Assembly (NCBI GenBank): GCA_950295325.1
Contig: OX485803.1
Span: 2,482,001-2,546,000 of the forward strand
Direction of reading: 5' to 3'
Source: Polytrichum commune
Lineage: Eukaryota > Streptophyta > Polytrichopsida > Polytrichales > Polytrichaceae
Length of the DNA stretch: 64,000 nucleotides
Below the pieces are notes generated by a model, which worked only from the letters and a program-made list of their open reading frames with translations, had not been told where the DNA came from and ran no database searches. This document shows, in pieces, positions 23,543 through 35,500 of the stretch. Within the stretch, counting starts at the first letter, position 1. Each line of letters opens with the position of its first letter. Position numbers and translations under genes: made by a program.

Positions 23543-26500
23543 TGACAGGTTAGTTTTACCCTACTGATGCGCGGTGCCGCAATAGTAATTCAACTAAGGT
23601 ACGAGAGTAACCGTTGATTCACGTAATTGGTCATTGCGCTTGGTTGAAAAGCCAGTGTCGCGAAGCTACCATGTGTAGGATTATGATTGAATGCCTCTAA
23701 GTCAGAATCCATGCTAGAAGCGGCGCTTTCTACCTCCCTGGTTGTTACCCTACTACCAGTAAGCGTCGAGCTCTGTCAGTAAAATGGGCATCCACATCCC
23801 CGACTAACCCTATCAAACTGTAATGTTTGCAGACTGGGTTCGGACCCGAATGCCCCTAAACAAGCTGCAATGTTGAACTCAGCACATACCAAATCAAACC
23901 CATAAGCCAAAATTCATCTTTGCCCTTATACGAGTCTACACCATTCAACCACATTCGAGAAAGACGGCAGATTTTGGTTTATGGTTTGACATCGTACCTC
24001 TTCCCCGAATTGATGCTCGTTGTTGTCCATGCTGGCTTCGCATAAATCAACTACATCAGCGTCCTCATCGAATTCGGCAAGGCTCTGTTCAATAAATATG
24101 CCCTGTGCTTAGTAGGTATGTTGTACTCCACATAAAGTGTTATCATTGAAAGCGAAACCTTAACCTATACCAAAAACCCTCAAATTCAGCAATTGAAACA
24201 ATCTTTGCAGACCTGCTGCTCAGTATGATCCGATGTTGAGGTAGTCGAGGCTGCACCAGGTTGTTCCTTTGTCTGGGTCATGCCCTGTTCCAAATGTCAA
24301 AGCCAAGTCGAAGTCATATTCCAGATTCAACAACAAATGTGAGCCGATAATATTGCCCACACGGCAATGGAATATTTTGGGTCTCAAATGTTGTAACTTA
24401 CTGTCCACAAAGTTAATTATATCATTGCACTTAAAGAAATATAATTATGATAGCACATAAACATCACCTCACTTCCCCCTTTGTCAACTTGGTTTTCTTC
24501 CTCCGATACAGGAAATAAAACTACTGGATCTACTGCTGAAACATCAAATGGTTTTTCCCCTTCAGATCCTCTAGCTGTGGCCCTGGAAGATTTAACTCCT
24601 CGCCTACCCATTGTTGTCCGCAAGTTATACGGCGTTCCAATCCTCTCCCTTGATTCTAACCTTTGCCTTCTCTCAATACGCCTCTGCTTTTCAATGTTCC
24701 TCCTAACTTCTTGATCTGCTCTCGCTCTTGACCTAGTATTCATCTCTATCATTATTGATGCAAAGAGATCTTATATATCATTGTCAACTCTGTCATAATT
24801 AACATATATTCGCCATTTTGTTCACATTGGATATAGATAATTAATCTCCTAATTCTTGAATTATCACTCGGCGCTATAACCTATTATACCTAATCGAATC
24901 CTGCCATGTCAGATATTTGGTGTTCATAAATGATTCACAATTATTCAAGTCCATTCTATTCTTACATGTTACAGGTTGTCCAGCATTTACCTAAATAAAT
25001 ATTGCCTATTAATTGATCTACAAGATATCATATATACAGGCATTGGTGCCTACATTGGGTGTATATAATACGAGATTGCTTGTACCCATTCCTTCATCTC
25101 GTTTCATCATATTCTTCTCCAATGGGTACTGACTCAAGACTTCCGAGCCTTGCTCCTTTAGGTGCTCCTAGTTCATCACAAATCCACACGACGTCGTCGT
25201 TCCCCGGTTTTGCAGACGGCAACAACATGAAGATACTAAACCACCCTGACTGCTCAGTTACTCCAGCGATCGCTGTTCAGAGTCCACATCCCCGGACTCC
25301 ATCTTTGCAGACGGATGTTGCAACGCTGATAGAGGACAAGTCTCCTTTACAGACTCATGCCTATTCTAGAGTAGGGGTTATTAAACCGGGCACTTACTCT
25401 AGATCTCTATTAAGGAGTGCCCCACGTCCTCAAGGTCAGGGACTCGGTTGCACAGGATGCACTACAGTTCATAGTTTAGGGATTGACCATTGCCATAAAC
25501 ATGCCGGTGACAAAAATGGCAAAGGGCCCCATAAGCGTCTTCGTCATTAATCTCAATTTAGCATTCTAATATTATTACCGAGCTTATATCATGCTCTACA
25601 CATTATTCTTGGCGGCCGTCATTCTTATGACCTTATTTGCCAATATATATTTTATTCATCAATGTTTAGAATGTATGCATGTTATTGGATTATACTATTC
25701 GGTTTCTTACCTGTCTCGGACTTACGTCCAAAATTGGTTTTTCAGCCTTCTTTCAGCTTAATCTGCATGACTAGTTCATATATTGCCAGTTGGCTCTGTA
25801 ATTGCTCTCCTGGTATATATTGTCGCCATTTCAATGGTCATTGTACTTGTTTTGGTCAGAGTTCTGTGGAATACTATGGCCCTGCTTCGTGCTGATCCTC
25901 CTTCTGTTCCTGTCCTCTTTCCATTAGGTGAAAACGGTCATGCTATAGTCACTTCTACAACATTAAGTTTGAGGTTTCAGTATCGTGAGGTCACTGTCTT
26001 TGTCGAAGAAGAGGTTTTTGACGATCATACCGGTCTGGTTTCACATGCAATTCGTCAGACTAAAGTTGAGAATGACGTCGGTGCGTTCTGGTTGCTGAAG
26101 CCTAGAAAATATCGTGTATATGGAGTCTCAGATTCTATGTTAGAGTGTTCGACTGAACTCCTAACACCTAGGGAGTCGTCCACTGTTAGCGTTGAGATAC
26201 AAATGCTGTCTAAGGTCAAAATTGAGCCCGGTCTACAGACAATTTATGAGTTGAGTGATGATTCCGACGGCGATGTTGAAGTCCTAAAATCAGAGAGTCC
26301 AGTCCAACCTTCGCTGACTCCAGAAGCAGTTCGCAAGGAAACAACTCCTCCTGTTAGTCCCTGTCGCGCACCTCTCCATGAGGAGTGCCCGAAACACCAT
26401 GGGCACAAGGGGGACCCCGGAGTGACACCCGGGACTTGTGGCGCCGTTGGTGAGAGGGCCCAAGTGATCCTAGTGCGGGTGAGGGTCCCGGGCGTTGGGA

Positions 26501-29500
26501 ACGCCTCCCACCCACGAAGACTGGGAGGCACAAGGGTAAGGCCACAAGTTATGCGTAGCTCATGGCGTGGTGATTCTAGAAAGCTCAAGAACACCTCAAT
26601 CGGAGGTGTGAGCTAGGAGTTATGGCCATTTGAGTGGGGCGCTGTCCCGGGACAGCGCCCTGGTACAGCAGTGCCTGGGAGTGATTCCCGGGACTGCCAA
26701 GGTTCAAACAGGCATAACTTCCTCAATACTTGCCCGAATGGGGCAAGTGAGGAGTCCATCGGCATCTACGTGAAGCGTAGATGAAGATGGAGTGGTTGGT
26801 TGTTATGATCAGACATCATACAAGGAAGTTATGATGGTCTGAAGCTGCTGGGGGGTTCTAGGCCCAGCAGCTAAAGGAAAATGTCCACTTGGCCCCAACT
26901 CTTGGTGGAGAGACAAGAGGTTGGTTGACGGTGGGGTAGGGGCCCCGCGTGAAGTCCTAGAGGCTTATATGGGTGAGGTGGTGTGGCCTCACCCACCCGA
27001 GGCCGAATGGCACGGCCTCCATGGGCATTGGCCCAATGTGAGGCCATAGTTGCCTAGTATGGTTCGGGTTGTTGTAGTGTTGCTCCGGCAACGCGATGAT
27101 CAACATGGGATTGGACTTCCATGGATGGAAGTCCACATTTGGGAATTGGTTACCGATTAAGGGGTGAGTCCCGAAAGCAAAGTAGGAGGGTTGGTTCCCT
27201 CCTATGAATTATATGGTCCGGGGTAAGAGGAGCTAACCATTAGCATGGCGGTATGCGAAGGGTTAGCGCTCGTAACCTTTGCTAGAAATGGAAATTGGCA
27301 AGATTTTTTAGGGGACTAGCAAGGGTTGCGACAGTCCCTCTCGTCATTCTGGTCAGGCCAAGGTTGTCGCAAGTCCTCCTCTCAGTATCGTTCATTCATT
27401 GATGCGTCTTGGAGCTCGTAAGCGGTCCAAAAGCGTGTTGTCTCGCATTAACTTTGATGCCATCAGACTCCAGCAGGTTGATTACCTTCCCCCTCGTTAC
27501 GATGGTGACGTTATCTTCGAATTTCCACCTTTAGGTGACCATGGGCTGAATACAAAGGCCAAGCAGCTTCGTGGAATGGATAGAAGGTACGATGGCCATG
27601 CTTGGTCTCGCACGATTACATCCAATATTCAGAATGATCTCAAGCTTTTGTTTTGTACATCTTCTTGTTTGGGCCACCTCCGTTGCGACAATCCTGCCTA
27701 TGAGTATCTTCAGCAAGACCACAGGACTTTTAGCGTGAATGAAACAGAGTGGGAAGGATTATCTGAGAAATTGTTTGAAGTAGGGTCCAAGCCTCCCGTT
27801 GGGTCGACAGTTGTTTGCAAATCCTGTAATGTCCCTCCCACCTGTGTTGCTCTCTGCACTGCCAAGATCTACTATGTTACTGGAACACCTCACATGACGA
27901 GGGCTTGTGTGCACTTGGGATCTCACGACCATCCTGTCAAGTCTGGTGATCATCGGGACTTCATCGATTTGGCAGACAGCTTGATTGGGGATCAAGTCGA
28001 ACGCACCCCCTCAGCCACTCGCTCTGTTATTGTGTTTGAAACTGCAAAGGAAGTTCTGGGCCCACTCCTCCTTGCTAAAGAAGGTGATCCACAGAAGATC
28101 TTGGAGCTGGACGAGCTGCAAGGTATTTTCGATCAGTGTAAGCACCTCACCTCGCCCAACATTCGTAACGCAGTCACCACGTTCAGGACTATGCGTCGCT
28201 TTGGAGTCATGGACAGTATTACCAAGTTACGCGGTGCTAGCAATTGGAGGTTCGTGCAGCATAATAGGTTTCCAGGGCAAGGAGCGGACATGGACAAGGT
28301 CTTTGTGTTCAAGATGTCTGAAGTTGGACCGGGCAACGGAGTCGACCTGGTCAAACGAATGCAACCCGGTGGTGACTTGGAGAACTCCTGGATAATGTTT
28401 GACCATGTCAAACGGGTCAGGTCGTGGACGACAATGGCTTGTCATGTGTACGATTCCACATACTGCCGTGTCATGACCATCGCAGTATGCGACATGCAAT
28501 CTGAAGATGTTGCAGCCCAGTCAGTGGTATGGAAGAACCTGAACGCTCTCATGGCTCAACATGGAGTGGACAAAGTTAATTTTAAAGGTTTCATGGCCGA
28601 CAGTGCCCAAGCGAACTGGAATGCTGTTCGAATCATATACGGAAGTGGAGATGCGTCTGAGAAGATGGTGGACAGAGAGAGGACTTGTCTTTTCCATTGG
28701 ACGCAGTCCTTGGAGAAACATACCAAGGCCGATATCCGTCAAGACCTGCAATACCAGCATCGAATACTATGCCATCAATACAAGAATGCGAAATCGATGG
28801 CAGAGGCAGAGACAAAGTTTCTGGCAATTCGGGCATGGTGGATGTCATCCGGTGCAGCAACTGAACAAGCTCTACCTCGACTGGAGCTCTGGCTGGCCTT
28901 CTGGCATTTCCGTTACCGCCAATGGGGTGGATTTATGGAGTTGGTAAGTCTATACTTCCCAAACCATTTCCTGTATAGTTCACTCTTTATAGTTCAACAA
29001 CACTGATTTCGCCATTGTTCTAATTCGGACTGTATGGGCATTGTAGGATATAAGTGAAGCTGAACTAGCGGAAATGCCATCCTGTAACCTTGCTGAATCT
29101 ATCCATAACAAGTGGAAGCAGCAATCCGGCGATCGGGGCAACGACCTTTATGTGGCAACAGTCGATGATTTCGTGCGTGCTTTCATGCAGTGCTCAGCAT
29201 ATTCCCAATTCCTGAAGGGAGACAACCCTGGAACTGGACCCTCGAAGGAGGAATTGAAGCTGAGGCGTGCTCAAAGGTCTGCCGCAAAAACAGGAATATC
29301 GAAACCGCTGCAGGAGGCCATCTTGAAGATGCCTGGCGGTGACGAGTGGTGCACCAGGACTCCCCACCTCGAAGGGGAACAGGTTTTTGTTTCTCTGAAG
29401 CGTAAACTAGACACTGCTTTCGGTGACGAATGTGAATCTCACAGGCCAGACAAGATCAGTATATCCCGACCTCGCGTCCAAACCAGATCTTTCCGAGTTG

Positions 29501-32500
29501 ACGTTTCTCCACCTCCTGTGACAATTCCAGATTCTCCCACAACTCCACATTCTCCCACAACTGCAGATGAAGAGCAGCCGCAACTTCCAACACACGACGC
29601 TCTGCAACAGGTGGATCGACACCACGTCACCACGATTGAGGAGACATTATGCAACCCTGCCCAGTGGCACATCGCACGGCTGCCTAAGACATATGCGAAG
29701 GCTTGCTTTGCTTTACAAGCAATTACTAAGAAGAAGTGCGTCGCTCGGATTGTACAAGACGGGAAGAGCACCATTGCACCTACCTACTCAGGCCTCATGA
29801 ATAACTTTCGGAAGAAGAGATTGGACCCTCAAGACTTCTTTTTTTGCAATGACGACATTGAGAGATGCGTAAAGGGTACAAAAAGGAGATGGGTGGTCTC
29901 AGTCCCGAACGTTCCGAATGTATGGCCTGTTAAGTTGGGGACCAACTTAACCTGCAAAGAGATCCTCGCTTTAGAAAACGCAGGCTTTAGACTGCCCCAG
30001 TGGAAGGAGATGACACCTTCCAGAATTTTTCAGGACCACCCGTTACCTTTGGACTTAGCAAGCTACACGACACCTGCATATCCGGATGAGTTTCCCACCC
30101 GGCGTTCAGGGAAGTTGATTAGGCGCAACAAGAAGGCCCCGTCAACAAAACACGCCAATAAATGTGCCTCAGCCCTATCACTGAAAGCCAAAGTGCACAA
30201 ATTGTGCATGCTTCCAGCCCCTGCCTTAGGATGCATCGTCTCGTTGGATTCCGGCACGCCCCCAAAGGTTCAGCAATACTACTTGACGATTTCGCAGCTG
30301 CCAGCATGCACTTGTCCTAACTTCAAGGAGATGGCGACTAAAGCAATTGGAAAAAGGGGTCAATGGGCCAACTGCAAGCATTTATACTATTTGTTTACAG
30401 TAGTGTGTGGTTTGGACTCAGATTCAAACACGTTCATTCATGTAGCTAGTTTTAGCTTCAACGAAGTGAAGCGAGTTTTGCAGGCTGGTTTATTGAAGTA
30501 CCTTGACTCTTAGAGTTTTCTGTTTCTTTAAAGAAACATATGTATGCAAGATTTTATATAATCATGATGTAGTGAGACTAAAAGGGCCACTACAAAATTC
30601 CATAAGTGTTAACATTTTTTCTATTCCCTACTTGGGGAGACTACAATAACGTTAAGTGTTAAGTGTTAACTGATTGGCTACTCCCCTCTTTGTAATTTTG
30701 CCCTCTATATCTGTTAATTTATTATTATATTATATAATACTATACAATACAATATACTGTAACATAGCACATGTAATATACTGTCACATACTGTAACATA
30801 CCCCCCATTTAGAAATTATTAGGGTTTAAGTTATTGACTGCAAGTCCCTCCCTCGTCAACTCAGTGCACCCTAGCAGGTTGAGCCAATCTACCAGCGTTC
30901 GAATTTTTGAGTGTTACAATGATGTGCAGTCTTCTCTTCAAACTTTACGTCATTATCTTGAGCAGAGGTCTACTGATGTTATGCATTTGGTCAAGAAATT
31001 AGAAAAGTTTGAGAAAGAGATTGATCACCTACATGTGAATCAGCTCCAGCAAACCTCTATAGATGCCTTCTTCCATCCTAGAGGAGTGGAAATGGAGGAG
31101 TGAAACTCCTCAATTGTATTTTGGAACTTCATTTGGTATTATAATAATATTTTACTTGTGTTACATTTATACGTGTTATTTTTTGATTTGTTCAACTTTG
31201 TATTTCTATAAGTGTTACAAATGCTCAATTTAACACCCTACACCATATTTTTCACTGATACAGTAACATTTTTTCCTGTAATTGTCCACGGCCATAGGAC
31301 CCACTGGTTACTAAGTTTAGAAAAAAACGTTACTAAAAATACATTTAGTCTAAAAATATTGTAACCTTACTGCTCTAAATAACATTTTCATCAAAATATC
31401 TCGGAAGTTACCGCTCACCGCTCGCAAAAAAGCTTCGTCCGTTTCGGTCACAAGAATGAACTGTTGAATTCTAGCCAAAATAAAAAACAACACAGGAGCC
31501 GACTAGCTTAGTCTTGAACCAAATCTTAGAACCCAAGCGTCAAACAAAAAAGAAGGCAAAACCAAGCTTAGGACAAAAAAAAACTAAACTCAAGTGATAA
31601 GTTAGCCAACAGTGGTTGTCAAGGTAGTTATTATGTTATGTCAGCAAAAGAGAATGATCCTCTCCATCCAGCAAAGTCATATAGACAAAGAAATATAGAC
31701 AAAGAATTGAGCAGCAACATGCTTTATGTGAAATAAAATTAAAGACAAAAAACGAGGAAATAAATCATTCAGAGTGAGTACTATAGAGATTATACCTGGA
31801 AGATGAAGCTCGTAAAAACATGTAGATTTAATGAATACCACGTCTTCTTAGCATTTTGAGATTTCTTGCACCTTTTAATGTCCGCTGGAGTCAATATCTC
31901 TTGGTACTGTTCGAGCGGCATAAGTCCATACTTCTGCACCCTAAATAGAGTGTGAACTGTGTTCGTCTTGACGTGAGAGTCTTCAGTATGTCTACAAATA
32001 ACAGTCATAGAGTAAAGATAAGCAAATCAGAATATATGTATATTTAAATTACTTTACATATATGAAAACATTAAGTATTGAAAACTTACTTGTTGATGTT
32101 ATGCATAACTTGCATAACAACACCAATTTTACCCTTCGTGTCAGGGAGGATGCTATCCACCGAACAATGCCAGGCCTCTTCTGTTTTGTGAACTCTTTGA
32201 ATATGATTCATCCAAGCCTGACGCCTATGGTTCCCGTCACAAACAAAGAACATCAAATTCTCCAAACTTGCTAACTCCGGAGCGGACAGAAGAAATGAGT
32301 TGAATTCTTCATTTTTGGCACTCCAAATGGGACCCCATGATGCCTTATCAGCTTCAGTCACCTCATGTGTTCTGCCTTCTTCATCTGTTATTGAGACATA
32401 AAATACTGAGGCACCCTCTCTATACCCATGGACAAACTCTTGCTCCAATTTAGCAAGATCACTAGAGAGAGTTGGCCTCACCATAGGCATAGCCAACATT

Positions 32501-35500
32501 CTGCATAAGGGAATATTGAACCTTGAGGAACTCAGGGGTTGGACTCTCAGTCGAGAAATTGTGGCAACGGAATTAAGTCTCTGTCGGGTCCTGATATCAT
32601 CCTCATCCCCTTCATATGGATCTCTATCTCCAATCCCCTCTTCATCCTCATCCTGACCCTCTTCAGAATTGTCTAGAGAAACAGCAGGAACAACATCCAT
32701 TGCGTTGTTCTCTACCTGTAGGACAACATCAGGTTCTAATAAGGACCAATACATATATTGGTCCAATAAGAACCAATACAGTGTATGCCTATATGACCAA
32801 ATACCGAAGCTATTAGAGGTTTAGTTTAGGTTCAGGCCATAAACACATGTATTAGAGAATTGTATTTGTTTTAGAAACATCGCTTTCTCTGTCTGGGGAC
32901 CGAGACAGAGTTAGGAACATATTTGAATTAGGCCCACATCACATAAGAAGCACAAATATTAGATTTCTTTTTATTCAGACCCAAACCACAACACATGAGA
33001 AGCACACGTATTAGATTTTTTTTGTTTCAAAATCATGATTTTTTTTGTCTGGGGACAGAGGCCGAGTAAGGCCCTTATCTGACTTAGGCATATCTCTTTT
33101 TGAAGCACATATATTAGAGTTTGATTTTTGGTTCAGACCCAAACCACATCACATCAGAAGCTCTTGAATTACCTGTTTTTTGTTTTCAGATACAACCCAC
33201 ATCACATCAGAAGCACATGTAGTAGTTTGGACCGAGACAGACTTAGGCCCATATCTGAATTATGCCTGTCTCTTTTTGAATCACATATATTAGAGTTTGA
33301 TTTTTGGTTCAGACCCAAACCACATCACATCAGAAGCACATGTATAAGAGTTTTTTGTTTTTTCAAAATCATCAATTTGTTAGTCTCGGGACCGAGACAG
33401 ACTTAGGCCCATATCTGACTTATGGATATCTGTATTGAATAACATATATTAGAGTTTGATTTTTGGTTCAGACCCAAACCACATCACATCAGAAGCACAT
33501 GTATTAGATTTTTTTTTTTCAAAATCATGATTTTGTTAGTCTCGGGACCGAGACAGACTTAGGCCCATATCTGACTTATGCATATCTGTATTGAATAACA
33601 TATATTAGAGTTTGATTTTTGGTTCAGACCCAAACCACATCACATCAGAAGCACATGTATAAGAGTTTTTTGTTTTTTCAAAATCATCATTTTGTTAGTC
33701 TCGGGACCGAGACAGACTTAGGCCCATATCTGACTTAGGCATATCTCTTTTGAATCATATATATTAGAATTTGATTTTTGGTTCAGACCCAAGCCACATC
33801 ACATCAGAAGCTCTTGTATTAGCGTTTTTTGTGGTTTCAAAATCATCATTTTGTCTCTCTCGGGACCGAGACAGACTTAGGCCCATATCTGAATTATGCC
33901 TGTCTCTTTTTGAATCACATATATTAGAATTTGATTTTTGGATCAGACCCTAACCACATCACATCAGAAGCACATGTATTAGCGTTTTTTTGTTTTTTCA
34001 AAATCATCATTTTGTTAGTCTCGGGACCGAGACAGACTTAGGCCCATATCTGACTTATGCATATCTCTATTGAATAACATATATTAGAGTTTGATTTTTG
34101 GATTAGACACAACCCACATCAGATCAGAAGCACATGTATTAGATTTTTTTTTTTCAAAATCATGATTTTGTGAGTCTCGGGACCGAGACAGACTTAGGCC
34201 CATATCTGACTTATGCATATCTGTATTGAATAACATATATTAGAGTTTGATTTTTGGTTCAGACCCAAACCACATCACATCAGAAGCACATGTATAAGAG
34301 TTTTTTGTTTTTTCAAAATCATCATTTTGTTAGTCTCGGGACCGAGACAGACTTAGGCCCATATCTGACTTAGGCATATCTCTTTTGAATCATATATATT
34401 AGAGTTTGATTTTTGGTTCAGACCCAAGCCACATCACATCAGAAGCTCTTGTATTAGCGTTTTTTGTGGTTTCAAAATCATCATTTTGTGTCTCTCGGGA
34501 CCGAGACAGACTTAGGCCCATATCTGAATTATGCCTGTCTCTTTTTGAATCACATATATTAGAGTTTGATTTTTGGATTAGACCCAAACCGCATCACATC
34601 AGAAGCTCTTGTATTAGCTGTTTTTTGTTTTCAGATACAACCCACATCACATCAGAAGCACATGTATTAGATTTCGTTTTGGTTCAGATCCAAACTACAT
34701 CACATCAGAAGCTCTTGTATAAGCTATTTTTTGTGTTATGATGCAACCCACATCACATCAGAAGCACATGTATTAGATTTTGTTTTGGTTCAGATCCAAA
34801 CTACATCACATTAGAAGCTCTTGTATAAGCTGTTTTTTGTGTTCATATGCAACCCACATCACATCAGAAACACATGTATTAGATTTCTTTTTGGTTTGGA
34901 TCCAAACTACATTACATCAGAATATTAGAGTTTTTTTTGGTTAGAAAATCATCATTTTTTAGTCTCGGGACCGAGACAGACTTAGGCCCATATCTGACTT
35001 AAGCATTTCTCTTTTTGAAGCACATATATTAGAGTTTGATTTTTGGTTCAGACCCAAACCACATCACATCAGAAGCTCTTGTATTAGCTGTTTTTTGTTT
35101 TCAAATACAACCCACATCACACCAGAAGCACATGTATTTGATCTCTTTTTGGTTCAGATCCAAACTACATTACATCAGAACCACATATATTAGCGTTTTT
35201 TTGTGGTTTCAAAATCATCATTTTGTTAGTCTCGGGACCGAGACAGACTTAGGACCATAACTGACTTAGGCATATCTTTTTTTCAAGCACATATATTAGA
35301 ATTTGATTTTTGGTTCAGACCCAAACCACATCACATCAAAAGCTCTTGTATTAGCTGTTTTCTGTTTCAAATGCAACCCACATCTCATCAGAAGCACATG
35401 TATTAGATTTCTTTTTGGTTTGGATCCAAACTACATTACATTAGAAGCACACATATTAGAGTTTTTTTTGGTTTGAAATCATCATTTTGTTAGTCTCGGG

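Larger units (their letters stand above)
16388..24752 (-). pseudogene. Gene B: broken copy of the ParB-like/methyltransferase-like gene
   Basis: Thirteen exons collinear with gene A: 24752-24468, 24284-24213, 24084-23998, 21766-21117, 21031-20842, 20683-20492, 20383-20165, 18929-18694, 18591-17895, 17767-17420, 17301-17028, 16916-16709, 16610-16388. Six exons (2, 3, 6, 7, 8, 9) and exons 10-11 have exactly gene A's length, and all phases fit (about 1,226 codons). Four lesions: TAG at 18036-18038 and TAG at 17573-17575, both where gene A has Gln; exon 4 donor ATAAGT instead of GTAAGT; exon 8 acceptor CAA instead of CAG. It keeps VCDGNHRRQAW; motif IV reads VDQPEG and motif I DCTAATG. As it stands it cannot give the full protein. 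Confidence 0.8.
14520..31440. mobile_element. Element B: 16.9-kb composite Mutator-like element
   Basis: Ends: GGGAAAAGCTATTTTGCGAG on the left; on the right, reading inward, GGACGAAGCTTTTTTGCGAG. Both continue CGGTGAGCGGT, so the terminal repeats match over about 30 bp with a few changes. GAGCGGT is repeated four times at the left end and twice at the right. Perfect 10-bp target duplications flank it. Contents, left to right: subterminal repeats, minus-strand gene B, two-way promoter, plus-strand 5' ORF, MULE transposase interrupted by a solo LTR, and a small coiled-coil ORF. It lies in intron 5 of gene A. Confidence 0.9.

Noticed and set aside
23182-23553. 123-codon ORF over the rRNA fragment
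   Set aside because: Its second half is rRNA sequence; there is no protein-like conservation.
25783-25859. Membrane segment at the N-terminus of the transposase ORF
   Set aside because: The hydrophobic stretch is the in-frame translation of probable intron sequence ending at the acceptor GGTCAG (25859).
33128-35260. Several ORFs of 60-110 codons in the intron 3 satellite
   Set aside because: They repeat the satellite unit, differ only by repeat variation, and lie antisense within a gene A intron.
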